A DNA stretch of 64,000 bases from Sphagnum compactum (taxonomy: Eukaryota > Bryophyta > Sphagnopsida > Sphagnales), in the NCBI GenBank assembly GCA_965153455.1, contig OZ234503.1, forward strand, positions 12,777,118 to 12,841,117. Direction: 5' to 3'. The first letter of the stretch is position 1. Each line of letters begins with the position of its first letter. The notes under the pieces were generated by a model. The model was not told the origin of the DNA. It worked only from the letters and a program-made list of their open reading frames with translations, and searched no databases. The translations under genes were made by a program, and so were the position numbers. Shown piece by piece: positions 1 to 12,859 of this stretch.

Positions 1-1625
1 ATTGAAAAACAAATGCGTGATTCTTTTGTTCACACTATCATGGAGCTGTAAGGGAGTGATTCAATATCACAATTGTTGAGTTTAATGAACCACTTCATTC
101 AAATTAGGCAAGTTTACCAGAACCAATGAGTCAACTAGTTACTCAAATGACCTGTTCAATTGACTGCACAAACTACCTTACCACAAAAGACCTTGGAGGA
201 GATTTTGAGAGACATCAACAGTTAAGTTTTATAGACCAAGTATGTAATCAACTTGAGACAACTATTGAAGATTGTGCCATACATAAAAATCTACATTTTT
301 AAACTGGTTAAGCATGTTCAGCCAATACAACATGAACCTACTTGTGCAACAATGGCCATTGACCACCAGATGGCAATAATTCACCTCCAAGTTGGTAAAG
401 AATTTATTGATGATGTGCTAATTGATGGAGGTTTTGGAGTTAATATCATTATTGAAAACCTGAGGGTACAATTTAGTCTGCCAAAATCTAATCTAGCGCC
501 TTATAATCTGCAGGTGGCAAATCAAATTATAGCTAAACCACTTGGTCTTTGTCGCAACCCTACTTTGAGAGAGTGTGAGGATGAGACTCACACTCTCGAA
601 ATGGGGACTTGGGAGTCCTCCGGGACTCTCGAAATTTTAGAGTTCGATTGCAAGGGTCAAAACACCTCGCATTAAGGAGTCCTTTATATCATTGAAAAAC
701 TATTGAAGTGTAGATGTCGAAAATGGGCTCGCATGAGTCATTTGAACATCTACAGCACAAGTTATGGCCAAAAGAAGGGCCGGGAGTCAAATTGGCAGTT
801 TGACTCCCGACCCACTAAAAGTCAGGAATTGACCCGACCCCGGTGCGTGCAGGTAAAGTGCGACACACCGTTGAAAACTCTCAACAAGAGCTACAACTTT
901 GCTTTAGACCTCATCCCAATCGAAGGTTTGAACAAAGAGTTATAGCCTCGCAAAGTTGCGGGAGTCCAATCCGGGACAGTTTCGGGACTTCTCCTTGGGA
1001 GTCCCGAGACAAAAAGCCATTCGGATGTAGGCTCCGCGGAGAACCGCAGGGAATACTATATGGGGGAAGGTGGTGGCTTTCCCCAAGTCCGGGCTGTAGT
1101 GAGTCTTGTGAGTCTAGAGGTGCCTGTGGCTTGTCCTAACATTAAAGGTGATCCAGAAAGTGATCTAACCAACTTGTTGGTTGGTTTGATGTAGATTCGA
1201 GTGAGTAACTAAAGTTTATCACTTTTCCTAGTCCCATCCTGGGGCTTCAGCACAACCCTCTACCCCTTTTAGTGCCGAGAGCTAGGAACGTGCCCCGAGT
1301 TCCTCACAATTCCGCTGTTTGAGTAACTTGAACCCATCTTGGGTCTAACCAGGAACTTGGGAGCACCTCAGTCTTATTAAGGATTTGAATATTTGTTCAT
1401 GGTATTCCCTATACCATTACATTCATTGTCATCAACAATAATGTTCTAAATTCTAGTTCCTCAATGTTACTAGGACACCCATGGTTGAGGGATGCAAAAG
1501 TAGCCCATGATTCGGGAACCAATACTTTTACTATATAGGGAACATGTACGGTAAGAACCATACCTATTACCAAGAAACTTAGTGCTCAAACCAAAAGACT
1601 TGAAGAATTGGTATTCATGTACATT
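1..1625 (+). mobile_element. Ty3/gypsy retrotransposon relic, aspartic protease region
   Basis: The frame around 340-549 encodes a retropepsin-like segment with DVLIDGG followed by GVNII and KPLGL, the pattern of the gypsy protease active site (D-S/G-G with a downstream hydrophobic strand). After an 821-bp insertion the same domain resumes at 1376-1615, with the motifs HGIPY, SMLLGHPWLRDAK and TVRTIPITKKL that usually follow it in plant gypsy polyproteins. One frameshift lies close to 1390, and an in-frame stop interrupts the part just before GTCTVRT, so the element is dead. The serine expected in the D-S-G triad is glycine here, which is common in plant relatives. No reverse transcriptase is visible downstream, and the element continues off the left edge of the window. 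The family call is firm; exact ends are unknown. Confidence 0.8.
550..1370. mobile_element. Solo LTR inserted in the gypsy protease region
   Basis: The insert begins TGTCGCAACC and ends GCACCTCA, giving the TG...CA termini of an LTR. It is flanked by a perfect 5-bp direct repeat GTCTT at 545-549 and 1371-1375. Removing the insert plus one GTCTT restores the codons for the KPLGL-I-K-D continuation of the interrupted protease. It contains two perfect 10-bp inverted repeats (569-578 with 588-597, and 782-791 with 799-808) and several GGGAGTC-type words. There is no internal coding region, so this looks like an LTR left after recombination. Its family is not known. Confidence 0.75.
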
Positions 1626-4050
1626 TACAATATAAAAGTGCAATTATGACAACGAAATACTCATGATTTTTATAACGTATTTTAATTTTCAAACCCAAAT
1701 CATTTCTATGTGATTTGTACAATAATTCAAAGTGAATGAAATCTTATTGACACAATATATAATTCTAGTTTTGCTTAAAATCCTACAAATTTATAATCTA
1801 CATTTAGTCAAAATGCATTCAATTCCCCAATAGATGTAGGTAATTTTTGCAAGCTTAAGCACCTTGACAAATGAAGGCTTGGAATGCATTGAATTGACCA
1901 ATATACCAGTGTACTTCTTCCACAGTTTTGAAGCCGGATTGTCACACCGTTGACACTGAATTCACAACAATTGTTGTCCCACACATATGCAGCTGGCTGG
2001 CTGGCTGCCCCAAGAATACACATTTCATATACTAGAGTGGTTCCCCCTCAATTGAGACCTCCCTCAATACAAAAGGAAAACAACAGTATTGAACAACTAA
2101 ACAATACATAGCCATACGATTCACCAAATTCAAGACCTGATTCCCAAACCAGATGAGAAAGGGCTTCAAAGTTGAACAGCCCTCAAAAACTCGGTAAAAC
2201 TATTATAAGTCACAATCAACCTAGAGTCTATTTTGAATTAGAATGAACGTTTGCATTTGCTATTGAAGAACTCACAATGCAGAAATGTGCTCATGGTCTG
2301 AATCTCACCTGGTGATACTATCGATACCTGGACAACGCATGATCTTCCACCTTCCACGGAATCCCTTCTTCCTTCTTCTTCCGTTGTCAAGAGCTCAGAG
2401 GTATTTGAAAGTGAGCGTGCCAAGGATTGGATGGCACACAACAACCCATTTCATGAACCTGGACATTAGAGCTGGCTACTACTGACCAGTGCACATAACA
2501 ATTTAAATCCAAATAGAGACTGACACATTGCATCCTTCTATTTGGACTAGCACCAAAGCAACATGGCTACAGAACTTGCATGAACTGCCTTGGTAGGGAA
2601 AGTCAGTAAATCCAGAACCATGTTCCTCAGTCTCATTGACACACATAAATGCAACATCTCTTGTACAATTACTCAAGGTACATACTGGAATTCAGAAGAA
2701 AATTGTCAGAGAGTTGACATTACCACGCTCTTGGTCTCCATCAGCTATCCTATAACTTACCTATATAAGATTTAGGGTGATGATTTATGAAAAAAGAGAG
2801 TGTCAGGAATACAGCAATGCGCACAGAAAGTATGAGTGACTGTCAGTACTCTTTTGGTGTCTTACCAACACTACCCCACAGCACAACAAAAGCAGAGTTT
2901 TACTACAAAACTATATAGAAGCAACAAAGCTTGGGAGTTCAGGCCCAAACAAAAAAACTTGCAACACATCAGCAACAGCAGGTTCATTGGTGTTGTGAAA
3001 AGGAAAGCTCACATCAACATGCCACAGACTTCCAAGAACATGGGAGCTATCAGGGCCTTTCTTCCCCCACATTTTACCAATGGAGGTGCACACACATACA
3101 CAAAACCTCAAAGTGCTGGCAGCTTCTATCCTTTCTTCGGAACTTAAGCTTCTGAGAACACCCACACCTGATAGTGGCCCTTTCTATTGACAATTTTGGC
3201 TGCAAAATGTTCCCAGAAATGACTAGCCACCCACACTATCCCTGCCCCCTTCAAAGTATCCCTGCCCCCTTCAAGGCACACTCCACTTTTCAGGAACACA
3301 GATTCCGTATCTTCAGTGCAGTCACATTCTCACCATTGGCTTTCCTTCATTTAGTGTCCAAAAACATCTCAAAAAAATGCAATGCAGAATTCCTATAGTC
3401 ATAGGGCACCCATGCAGGATTCAGTGACCTATGCGTATAGTTTAGGATTGAGCACCTCAAAAAAATCTCCTTAACCTGATGTGCTACCCCTTGTGCAGAT
3501 GTGCTTACAAGACAACATAGACAGAAATTAGTGGTGAAAAGGAATCAGATCAACATCCCCTGATTTGCAGGAATAAATCAATCCGTCCACAAGGTCATGG
3601 GATGTCGATGCAGGCCAAACTGGTATGCAATACAAGTGATTCATTGACCAGTGCCAGCCCTCTATATCTCCCACACTAACTATGCTATTATCTCCACAAC
3701 GAAGTATGGGAGATGATAAGTCACTGACACAATAAGTCTTTGTTGTGTGATATGTCACCAGTGGGTTATCTAGGAGTTCAAGAGGACATACATTTTTTGT
3801 GGAAGATTGACAACACAGAACTTGTGTACCATGTGTCTCATTATGGAAGGGAATTCTAGTGTCCTGCAGCTGCCCATCAATCTCCTTCCCAGCTGCACAC
3901 CCACTCCCATCAACCTCACTCCAAGCAACTGATTTTGCATATCCATATTGTCAAGCAACCCACATGAAATGCACTTCTCTACAAAACATTCATTGTGCCA
4001 TATCACCCCAGTTTGCCCACAAATGATTAAATTTATCCTTCCAAGAATGT
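1626..4050. other. Spacer and 3' flank of the ubiquitin protease gene
   Basis: No gene is recognised. Composition is close to that of the neighbouring gene rather than the AT-rich desert, and some of it is probably 3' UTR of the protease gene that ends at 4051. A 20-bp word ending CCCTGCCCCCTTCAA is tandemly doubled near 3237-3276. The short open frames here show no domain. Confidence 0.5.
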
Positions 4051-7000
4051 TCAGATTGACCCAGGACTACAGAACTCATTTGATTGCAAAGCATCCAAGC
4101 TAAACCCAGTGTGTCCACTCCCTTCCTCGGTTATGATAGACTTCATGTTGAGGCTGGTTCTCCCCACAATTCTGCCCAGGCTACATTCACCTGTCCTGGC
4201 CTCAAACTCTAAATCCTCAACACATACTTTGTCCAACATGACTGAGTCAGGGTACTCTTTAATTGTAGCAGCCCTGATAGCATCAGTACTACATCCAGAT
4301 GTGGCATCCCAAAACTCCCTAAAGTGACTGTTCTTCCCAAAATCTCCATCTTGTACCTTCTTTAGGGACCATACATCCCCCCCCAAGTTAATCACATCAA
4401 CTGAGTCATCCACTTCCATGCTCTGCAAAATGCTGATTTGCTCAAGTCCACTGTTCACCATAACATCTTCTACCTGTTTTTGCATGGGTGCAGTAGCTTC
4501 AATTCCTAGTTCCAACTGAAATTTCTCATTATTATCTAACTGTTTCAGCTTTTTACCCATGACATCAGCTCTATCTACAGAACCAGATCTCTTGCACTCT
4601 CTTCTATTTATCTTGGCTGCATATGGCACACCTCCTTCAACATTGCTTATCTGCACTTCAGCTCTCATGCATATGACCCGTTTCCTATCTCTATGAACTG
4701 GAACAGCTTTGGTATGCAAACAGCAACAAGTGGAGGGCATCATGTGTGAGTGGCACATATAGCAGTGTAGTGTAGCCCCATTGGACTTTTTGTCATTATC
4801 ATCCCAGTCATCATCTTCTTCTGATACTTTGCCACTGCTACTGCAACTCAGCATTCCTGTTTGATCTATGCCGCCCTTGTCAACTGACCCAGTTTGAGTA
4901 TGACACAACCCTATCATTTTCATCTCAATGGTGGCTTCAGCTTCATCAGGCAGATTTCTGAATTCTGTTCTCCTTTCACTCTGTCCCACCTCAACATCTC
5001 CCTCAGGCAAGTTGACAGCCCTTTTGGCCACATGAGCAACCTAGAAAAATTCGCAGGACAAATCAGTCAAAAGATGGCCACCTCAGAAAATATCAACCCT
5101 GATGCTAATCACAATAGCGTGATCATCATTGTTGGCAGCTGCAGGAGAACTAGCTTGAAGAAGCAAAAAACTCATAGGAATTACCCACAGCTCTGAGGTG
5201 AGAGCAGCATCTTGGTGTGTCTGCTGTTTGTCCAGGGTCAGAACCATCCTGCGGTTCGTCGCTAACCCCTCCATATGCATAGCTGTGAGAAACATTATAA
5301 CCTCCCTCTCGCCTTGCTTGGCATCCATCACTGTCACATTCATCTGTAAGTGTGTCCACATCATCAGTGGTCTCACTAGCACCATCTGATAGCAATTGCT
5401 TGCATGCTGGAAACAAACTGAAAAGTGTTGATTGTTGTGCTCCTGTTGAGCCTCTGTTTGGTGAATCACGAATGTAAAATAGAATGTATGCCTTCTGATC
5501 AAGCACATTTCTCTCACTTACTGGTTTCACCTGCAGTTTCCAGCACAGACCAAGCAGAATGAGTAAGCAACTCCATGGTGTACAATGTGCAAAATCAGAA
5601 CTTTACACATCACAGTACACAAAATGGGAGACATCTGTACCAAAAGCACAAAGGTTGCCAAGCCAATACCCGACTGTCATCAAGGCCATGCCAGGTGTCA
5701 CCAGCAGTGCGAACAAAGCAGTAGTAGTGGCCTGAATGTGTAGACCAACCCGCATGTACCAGAACAGCATATAACAAATAGTTTGCATCCCCATCCTGCA
5801 CATGGACTAGTAACCTTGTATCAGCAGGCCTTTCTTCCATCTTCACAAAGTAAGTACTCAAGAACCAACATCTACACTGTAATAGACAACTTGCAAGGGC
5901 TTCAACTAGGAATCCAACATAGACTATAGCACTAAAATAATGTATGAATAAGAAAAGGCATTGCCTCTTGCACACTGATAGAGAGTCTTTCATCATCACC
6001 AAACCTCAATGTTCCATCAAATACTTCATCTACTAATTGTCCTCAATAATCCTAACTGCCATCATGTACAAACAACTTACCTGTGGATTGCTAACGTAGG
6101 GCTTCATGTCCAATGTACGTCCAAATTCAATCTTCTTATCAATCTTGCCACCAGAATTCCCTGTACTGCTAAAACGCTTGAACTGAATCGTAAGAATGTT
6201 TGGAGACTTGTCAATCGTGAATTGCTTCAATGCACGAACCTTCTTCTGACAGTTGCTGCAATGATACTTGTTGTCACCCTCCAGTGCCTCCACAGCTGTG
6301 AAACGAACTAGTGCTTTGGAAAGTGAGTCTGCTCGCACAATCTCCAGGCTCAAGTCTAGGAATGGGTCATATGTATTAGAGCATGAGGAGCATATTGTAC
6401 ATTTTACCTGCACCCACCACAGCAGCCTCACTACTGCAGCTTGCCTTTACATTCCAAAATAGGGGGAAAATAAAAATCCTGGATTTCAGAATCTAGATCT
6501 GCTCAACTTCTCATCAATGATTTCTTGAAGAAACCTGAAAAGCATGTGGTACGTACTCTCATCAAATGAAAACACGTAATGCACATCAAGAAACAACCCC
6601 ATTACAATCCACACCATCATTCATCAATAACCCATCCACAGGTTTTGTCTTGTTGCTGTAAAGGAACAGTTCAAAAATGCATAGCAACCTGACTTCTAAG
6701 GCGTCCACCAAATATTTTGTGAACCAAACTTCCATCTTGAGCTGAGGTCGAGTTTGTTGCGGTCCTCGCAGGAAGACAGCAATTATGTAATGCTTCAATG
6801 AGATATCGCATATACTCATGTGCATCTTCTTGCTGCCACAACCGAAAGCTCTTTGAAATACCTATTCAGTTCCATCTTGTCAAGGACTGCATCACCAGAC
6901 TCCCATTCCCTTACACATCTAGTTTACATTTGCTCAACAGTGTTCCGAGGAGGGAGCGTGAAAGTAGACAATTTGCAAATATACTAGTTGCACAGATATA

Positions 7001-8114
7001 TATATATAAGAAGAGAACAAAAAACACAAAACACCTCAGAAGAGGATACATCTCAAATTCTTGACAAGATTTGTAGGTGAGACCACGCCTCCTGATGATC
7101 CCAAGGCTTGTCTGACATGCTCTTGGAGAGCACACATTGCACAAAATGCAGGAGCATGACCTTCTCAAGCCCACAGTAGAACGGAAAATGCGTCAGGACA
7201 AAACTGATTGATTTCTTTCATCCTGAAATGACAGTTCCTGAATTGACAGAATTTATATTAACAAGATTATTTGGTTGCAAGAAGAATGCTGATTTCCCGG
7301 CCACAAGAAGAGCTACTACATCTGGAATTCCAAGCACAGAATCATCAAGTTTGGTGTACAAAAATCCACTCGTCACAAAAGTTTCAAGGTAAGAAGAAAA
7401 CAAAGCAACTTACAGTTAGCTCTATGCTGGCCACTCTCTAAATAGCCAGCCAGTGGCGGGGTGTATGTCAGGCATTGCAACACAGCATTGAGAAAACACG
7501 TGTTTCCTAAGTTTGATAAACCTGCTCCCTGTATCGTCGCATCCACGGTACCTGCTGTTTCGTATCAGAAATCTCTCCATATCGACCTTGACAACAACAA
7601 CAAAATTCTCAAGAAAACAAAGCCGCCGCAACAATTCTCTATGTGAAAAAACCAAAAAAAGACAAAAATCAGCAAACACCAAAAAAAGAGACTCGATTAT
7701 AGACAACAAAATCGAAATCATCCCGCCGTCCTCCCCGCCACCCGCCAAAACAAAGCACGTCATTCATAGACTCGCCAAAAACAAATCGATCATCACACAC
7801 ACACACACACACCACATAAACCACATTGCAAGGATCACACAACATTCACAACACAAAAAATATAACAGCAGCAGCGACAGCGGCATACAACATCTACAAC
7901 ATAGACGTAACAAGATTGATCGGTCGAAGAAACAATCCTTCGAGAGATCTGGGGGGGAAAAGGAAAAGAAGAAGAAGAAGAAAAAAAAAAAAACAGAGAT
8001 CCGGGGAGGGTGAGGAGATTTACATACAATTCGCGGCGCTGGCGACCAGTTGAGCGAGTCGTGTGTACCGGAGGAGATGCTCCCGGATCTGGGATTGTTG
8101 CTGCAACCAGCCAT
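4051..8114 (-). CDS. Ubiquitin carboxyl-terminal hydrolase, plant UBP23-like (USP/C19)
   Basis: Deubiquitinating cysteine protease that removes ubiquitin from proteins. Coding exons, read on the minus strand: 8114-8028, 7528-7414, 7160-7050, 6861-6689, 6407-6081, 5795-5670, 5530-5189, 5040-4051 (2271 nt, 756 aa). The Cys box [18 protein letters not shown] puts the nucleophile at Cys40, and QQEDAHEYM lies near residue 117. Zinc-finger cysteine pairs are at 165/168 and 212/215. The His box [17 protein letters not shown] puts the catalytic His near 294, followed by LDDSR and AYILFYIRD. The last 330 residues are a hydrophilic tail I do not recognise. The ATG at 8114 is preferred because exon 1 splices directly into GAGL, giving the RIGAGL motif usual in plant members; the frame is open further upstream. 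The 3' end of exon 7 is the weak point: only a GTGGGT donor at 5188 keeps phase, although a stronger GTAATT lies 4 bases on. Family call is certain; subgroup less so. Confidence 0.9.
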
Positions 8115-8340
8115 GACGCGGTCGGGATCGACGCCAAGCAATCGGTCGCGACAAAAAACCAGCGCCTCGAGCGAGCGAGCGAGCAAGCGAGAGAGAAGAG
8201 AGAAGAGAGCGAGCGAGGGAAGCAGGCACGCACCCCGTGGAGGTGGCGAGGCAGAAGGATGGATGAATAAACCTACTGATTTCTTCTTATTCATCCATTC
8301 ATTCACTCATTCATTCATTCAATGGGTGAACTAACCCACC
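8115..8340 (-). promoter_or_regulatory. Probable 5' leader/promoter of the ubiquitin protease gene
   Basis: Immediately upstream of the start codon is a GC-richer stretch with runs of GAGC/GAGA (8165-8220) and a run of ATTC repeats (8290-8320). It reads as CT-rich leader on the coding strand. No clear TATA box was identified; the call rests on position and composition. Confidence 0.4.
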
Positions 8341-11300
8341 CCACCCCCGCCCCCCGGGCTCCAAAGAACCTCCGGTTCTAAATAAATAAATTAGACCCAA
8401 TTCTGACTCGGTTTTGGGTAACCTCGACTGGAACCCGCAATTAACTGCTGGTCAACCTTTGGTTAGCCCTTGGTTTTAGTCAATATCATTCATGTAAAAT
8501 AAGGTAAGTGCCAATGTAAGATTTACAATTACCTCGTCAAGTTTTTGACATTTATGCTTATTATGCATGCCATGCAAATAAATATTTATTTATATTTATT
8601 TATTTATTTATTTTGACACTTACATGGGGAAATGAAAATAAAGCAAAGTGAAGCCCAATGAGCTTCTAGGTATTTTTTGGGCAATTGGGGCCAAAAAAGG
8701 GTACTTGTATTGGGAACTGCACACAAATTCCTAAGAAATTGGCAATGCCCGGCATAGAAGGAAAAAAAAATTGAATTTCCGAGTCCCCACAATTAATTAA
8801 TTAATTAATATAAGTCACAATATACACCCTTACTCCCAGCCTATACTATTAGCCCAAGTCAAAAATGATCACAAATAGGGGTAGGGCCCCCCATCTTCAT
8901 CATCATCATCATCATGTGAAAAATAAAAATTTCTAAAAGCAACTCCATTGGTGGTGCACTCTACATCAGAAGAAAAGTCCAAAAAAATGTCAGTTTGGTT
9001 CAACAAAATGGTTTTGACCCAGCATTTTTTTTGCAGAGGATGATGCTTAAGGTTGGCAAAAGGCATAGCAAAGCTTAACTTCACTTGCTATTGATTAGTT
9101 GGCTAGATGGTTTGATTGGTCTAAGTAGGCTGCTTTTACGTGTCTCCCACCTAATTGTAGTCCTAGTTTCAGTTTTATGAACTCCGAGGGCGATAAGAAT
9201 TAAATGATTGATCTTGGATATGACAAATATTATTGCATGGTCACATACTGAACATGGGTGGAACTAAATATATAAGCCACATGAGATTCTCCAACATGCA
9301 GTTGGAAGGGCTCGTATATATATATATATATAATTTTTATTTTTTTATTTTTTTATTTTTTTTTTGGGAGAAGGAGAAGAGAGGGTGAGGTGTGATTGTT
9401 ATTACTTTTGGGAGAAGGTGAAGTAAGCAACCTTGGTCACAAATATCCAATAAAAGATTGATGTCCGGAACCATCAAGGGGAGACAAAATAGGAAGCCAT
9501 CACCTCATCAAGGTGATGGTGATCACCTCATTGCTTCTTGAACGATAAAGGACTAGTGAAGCAAACGCTTCATTATTACCTTAATGAGGTGAAGTCTAGT
9601 TTACTAATGAAACTTGGGCAGTTATCAAGAATCGAAAGAGAACCATCTTGATTTCCAAGTCAATTTTCATGCTAAATCTCGTTGATTATCAATGGGATTA
9701 TCGATAGATCCCATACTTGAACTAAAAACCCAGCACATCCCGGGTTCTTAGTCAAAAATAGGGTATCATGAGAATTCAACCAATTTTCTTTGTTTAAAAA
9801 AAAGTGATACCCAATTAAGGTAATGGGACCCTACCCAATTCTGCTTTTCAAGCTTTATGCACGATTTTTTTAAAATAAATTTATTTTTTTATTTTGAAAT
9901 TTATTTGGGGGTTAAGGGGGGTAGGGGCGTAGGGTATCCAAGGTCATGTACCTTTCTAAAAGTTTCCTACACAACAAAAAATATTTAGAAGCTAGATGAT
10001 TTAGGGCAGCTAGAGTTTTAGTTTGAGGTGACGCTTCTTTTCACCTCCTTCTTTCAATGGAAACATCAATTTCACTAAGATAAAAGAGACCCAAGCTCAA
10101 GCTTGGGCTCACTTTCTACTCTCTTTTACACATTGTAATTTCAAACATTTAGTATTGAGCTTGTGTTTTGTAGCTTTAGTTTTTAATTCACTTGTGTTTT
10201 TTTTTCAAGTATTGTCTTTTTCTTGTGTGTTACATTGTTCGTTGTGTTGCCCATTGTCACTTGTTCATAGTCTTGCTCTTGTTCCTTATCGACTCTTGTT
10301 AATCATTGCATGTTCCTATTACTCATGTGTGTTTGTTGCCTTCTCAAGCTATTCAACACCTACTTACATTTTTATTGCCTACTCGTTGTCTTTTCATGTT
10401 ATTTGGTGCACATAGTGCATATTCATTGATGCCTCAAAATACTCATTGAATTTTTTGTTTCCTATTCATCATTTGTTCATTATTGTTGTTATTTGCTCGT
10501 CACCTCCTTGTATGTGGTACTTCCAGTTTTGTCTTGTTTGGGCAAATTCTAAAGCAAAGCAGCTTAATTATTTTATTTAATTTTTGTTTGTATGTACATT
10601 TATTGGCTCAAAGGAGGCCAAATCCCATGGGAGGAGTTCTTTTTTAACGGTGTTCAAAGATAAATTGAATACTTCATATTATGCATAAAAATTGTCAAAA
10701 ATGGATTAGAAATGAAAAAAATATGGTCCCTTGAAAATAAGGGGATGAAAATTTTGAAAAGGAAAATCTTGGAACATTTGAAAACAAGTAATCAAACAAC
10801 CAAACATTTTTTGAACATTGTCTTTTTACCTTTAATGTTCAAGGACTATTTGTAAATCTTAAGTTGGTGCTCCCATAGCATTTTAAATTGTTTAAAACAA
10901 ACAAGAAATGAAGAAGTTATGAGCTTTAGAAGTAAGAGGGGTCTAAGAGAAGCAAAAGATATTTTGTAATTTAAATTTTATTTTATTTTTTGTTGTTTTT
11001 CTTCATTACTTCTTTGCCTTTGTAGTATAAAAATGTTTTGTAAAGCTTAATTTAGAACTCCCGTAATGTTTCAAATCATTCAAAATGAAGAAGAAATGAA
11101 GAAAGTATGAATAAGTGTTTGGTTACCAATCATCATTTGGTTGTGGGTGTTTCTACCTTTCTTTTTTTTATAAATATTTTTTCTAGTTATGCAAATTATG
11201 GAGTGCACCAGCCTGAAGTAAACACATAATTTGAATAAATACTTTCTTTTGTCTTTGTGCATTTTGCTTGGTTGTTTTTGCAAAAAAATTAGATTTTTTG

Positions 11301-11899
11301 TCTTTTTTGTCTATTATTTTGTAACAATTTTTATTTCTTGCATTCTTTTCTTCTATATTTTTCATTTAGTTTTCATTTAACTTTTGTCATTCTAAAAAAT
11401 TCATCTTTAATTTTTTTTTGAATTATAGTTCTTAAAAAATGATTTGTATTCTTATGTTGTATATGTTATGCACCTTGGCAAATCTTTTTATTTAAATTTT
11501 TCTTTGTAAACAATTAGCAATTTTTTATCATGGTGAAAAGAGGAAAAATGAGTTAGTGATTTGTCTTTACCTTGCATACCATTAGTTTTGTAACTTTGTA
11601 AATATTTCTTCTTGTTCTATGTCTTTGACATTATTAGGTTTTCTTTTCTTTTCCACTAATTTGAACAAAATTATTGTGATTGTTGGGAGAAAAATGAAAC
11701 AATCGTCTAGAAATGAACATAGGTTTATGAATGAAGTTGCAATGAACAATGAATTGTTTGAAGAAAGATCTGAATTTTTTTATAACCCCCAAATTGAATC
11801 CAACAAACCTTCACAAATTGAAAAGGAAATTTTTTTTTGAAAAATTGCATGCTCAAAAAAAATATGGAGACCCCATGATTGAAATTCTTTATGTTGGTC
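8341..11899. other. AT-rich spacer without recognisable genes
   Basis: Long A and T runs, a (TTTA) run near 8580-8612, (ATTA) near 8792-8808, a (CAT) run at 8897-8914 and a (TA) run at 9314-9332. Two related segments near 10840-10960 and 11030-11110 share wording around 'AAATGAAGAAG' and look like old repeat copies. Open frames are short and composition-driven. Probably degraded transposon sequence. Confidence 0.5.
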
Positions 11900-11903
11900 A
11901 TTT

Positions 11904-12852
11904 TGTGACCAAAAAGGAGGGGTCCTACCTACACACAGAACCATCGAACCCCTGGCACTCAACCTGATTCTGATCCACCATACTGCATACAGACCTCCAT
12001 CCTCATTCAACTCTTGGTCTGTCGACTGGCTCTTGTATCTATATACTACGAATTGAAAACACATCACTCACAGCAACAGAACAACACTGACAGACCTCTA
12101 GTCCCTGCCTCCCTTCACTCGAACACACACACACCGATCAGTCGAAAAACATTTCATGTTGCATATACAGATCATTTACACTCCGAGAGCACAAGCGCCC
12201 TGCTCATCCGAGTTCACCAAAACACCAGACTTCACAGTCATCGTGCAAACTTTCTCTCTCCCCAAGATCTCTACAGCAACGACCTTACTAAACCACCGGG
12301 CGCAGCGGAACACATTCGGCATTCAGTCTAGGTCGCTCAACTACAGATCTTCCATAATCTCCATCTCCATTCTAACACCTCGGTTCTACCATACTGTCTC
12401 CTAAAGATCCGACTCCCAGAGTTCTCTTCTACTCTAATTCTCATCTCCTGATCCTTTTTCTTCTACTCTAAGGACCTGTCTGTTCTCTTCCAAACTCCAC
12501 ACTAAACTCAAAAACAAGTCTGCCCTTCACACCACCCGAATCACACCAAAAAAACCTCCCAGAAGTCCGTAAGCTTCCCTCCGAAGCCTCACATCCAACC
12601 GTCACTTTTCCCACCATCTCAGCACCGACCTTCGTCATAATTCGGAGCCGCCATTCAGCCTCCATACCCATTCAGTGCAACCATCCTGCAAAATCTCTCA
12701 GTCCAACACCTCACCCCCAAACCAACAAGGCTTCCCATGCAGAAGCAAAGTAAAGGCAGCCGCCACAGAAACAAAACGGCTCAATTAACACACAACTTAA
12801 CTTCCCTGATCAGTGACGTTCAGAAGTTGAAGTAACGTAATTTAGGGTTACA
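11904..12852. mobile_element. Probable second solo LTR (GC-richer island)
   Basis: A block of clearly different, C-rich composition sits in AT-rich sequence. It starts TGTGACC and ends GGTTACA, so the ends are inverted with one mismatch in seven and have TG...CA termini. ATTT stands on both sides (11900-11903 and 12853-12856), a possible 4-bp target duplication. A TATATAC word lies near 12037, where an LTR promoter could be. It lies directly against the start of the hAT relic. No coding content was found. The short duplication makes this less certain than the LTR at 550-1370. Confidence 0.5.
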
Positions 12853-12859
12853 ATTTTAT

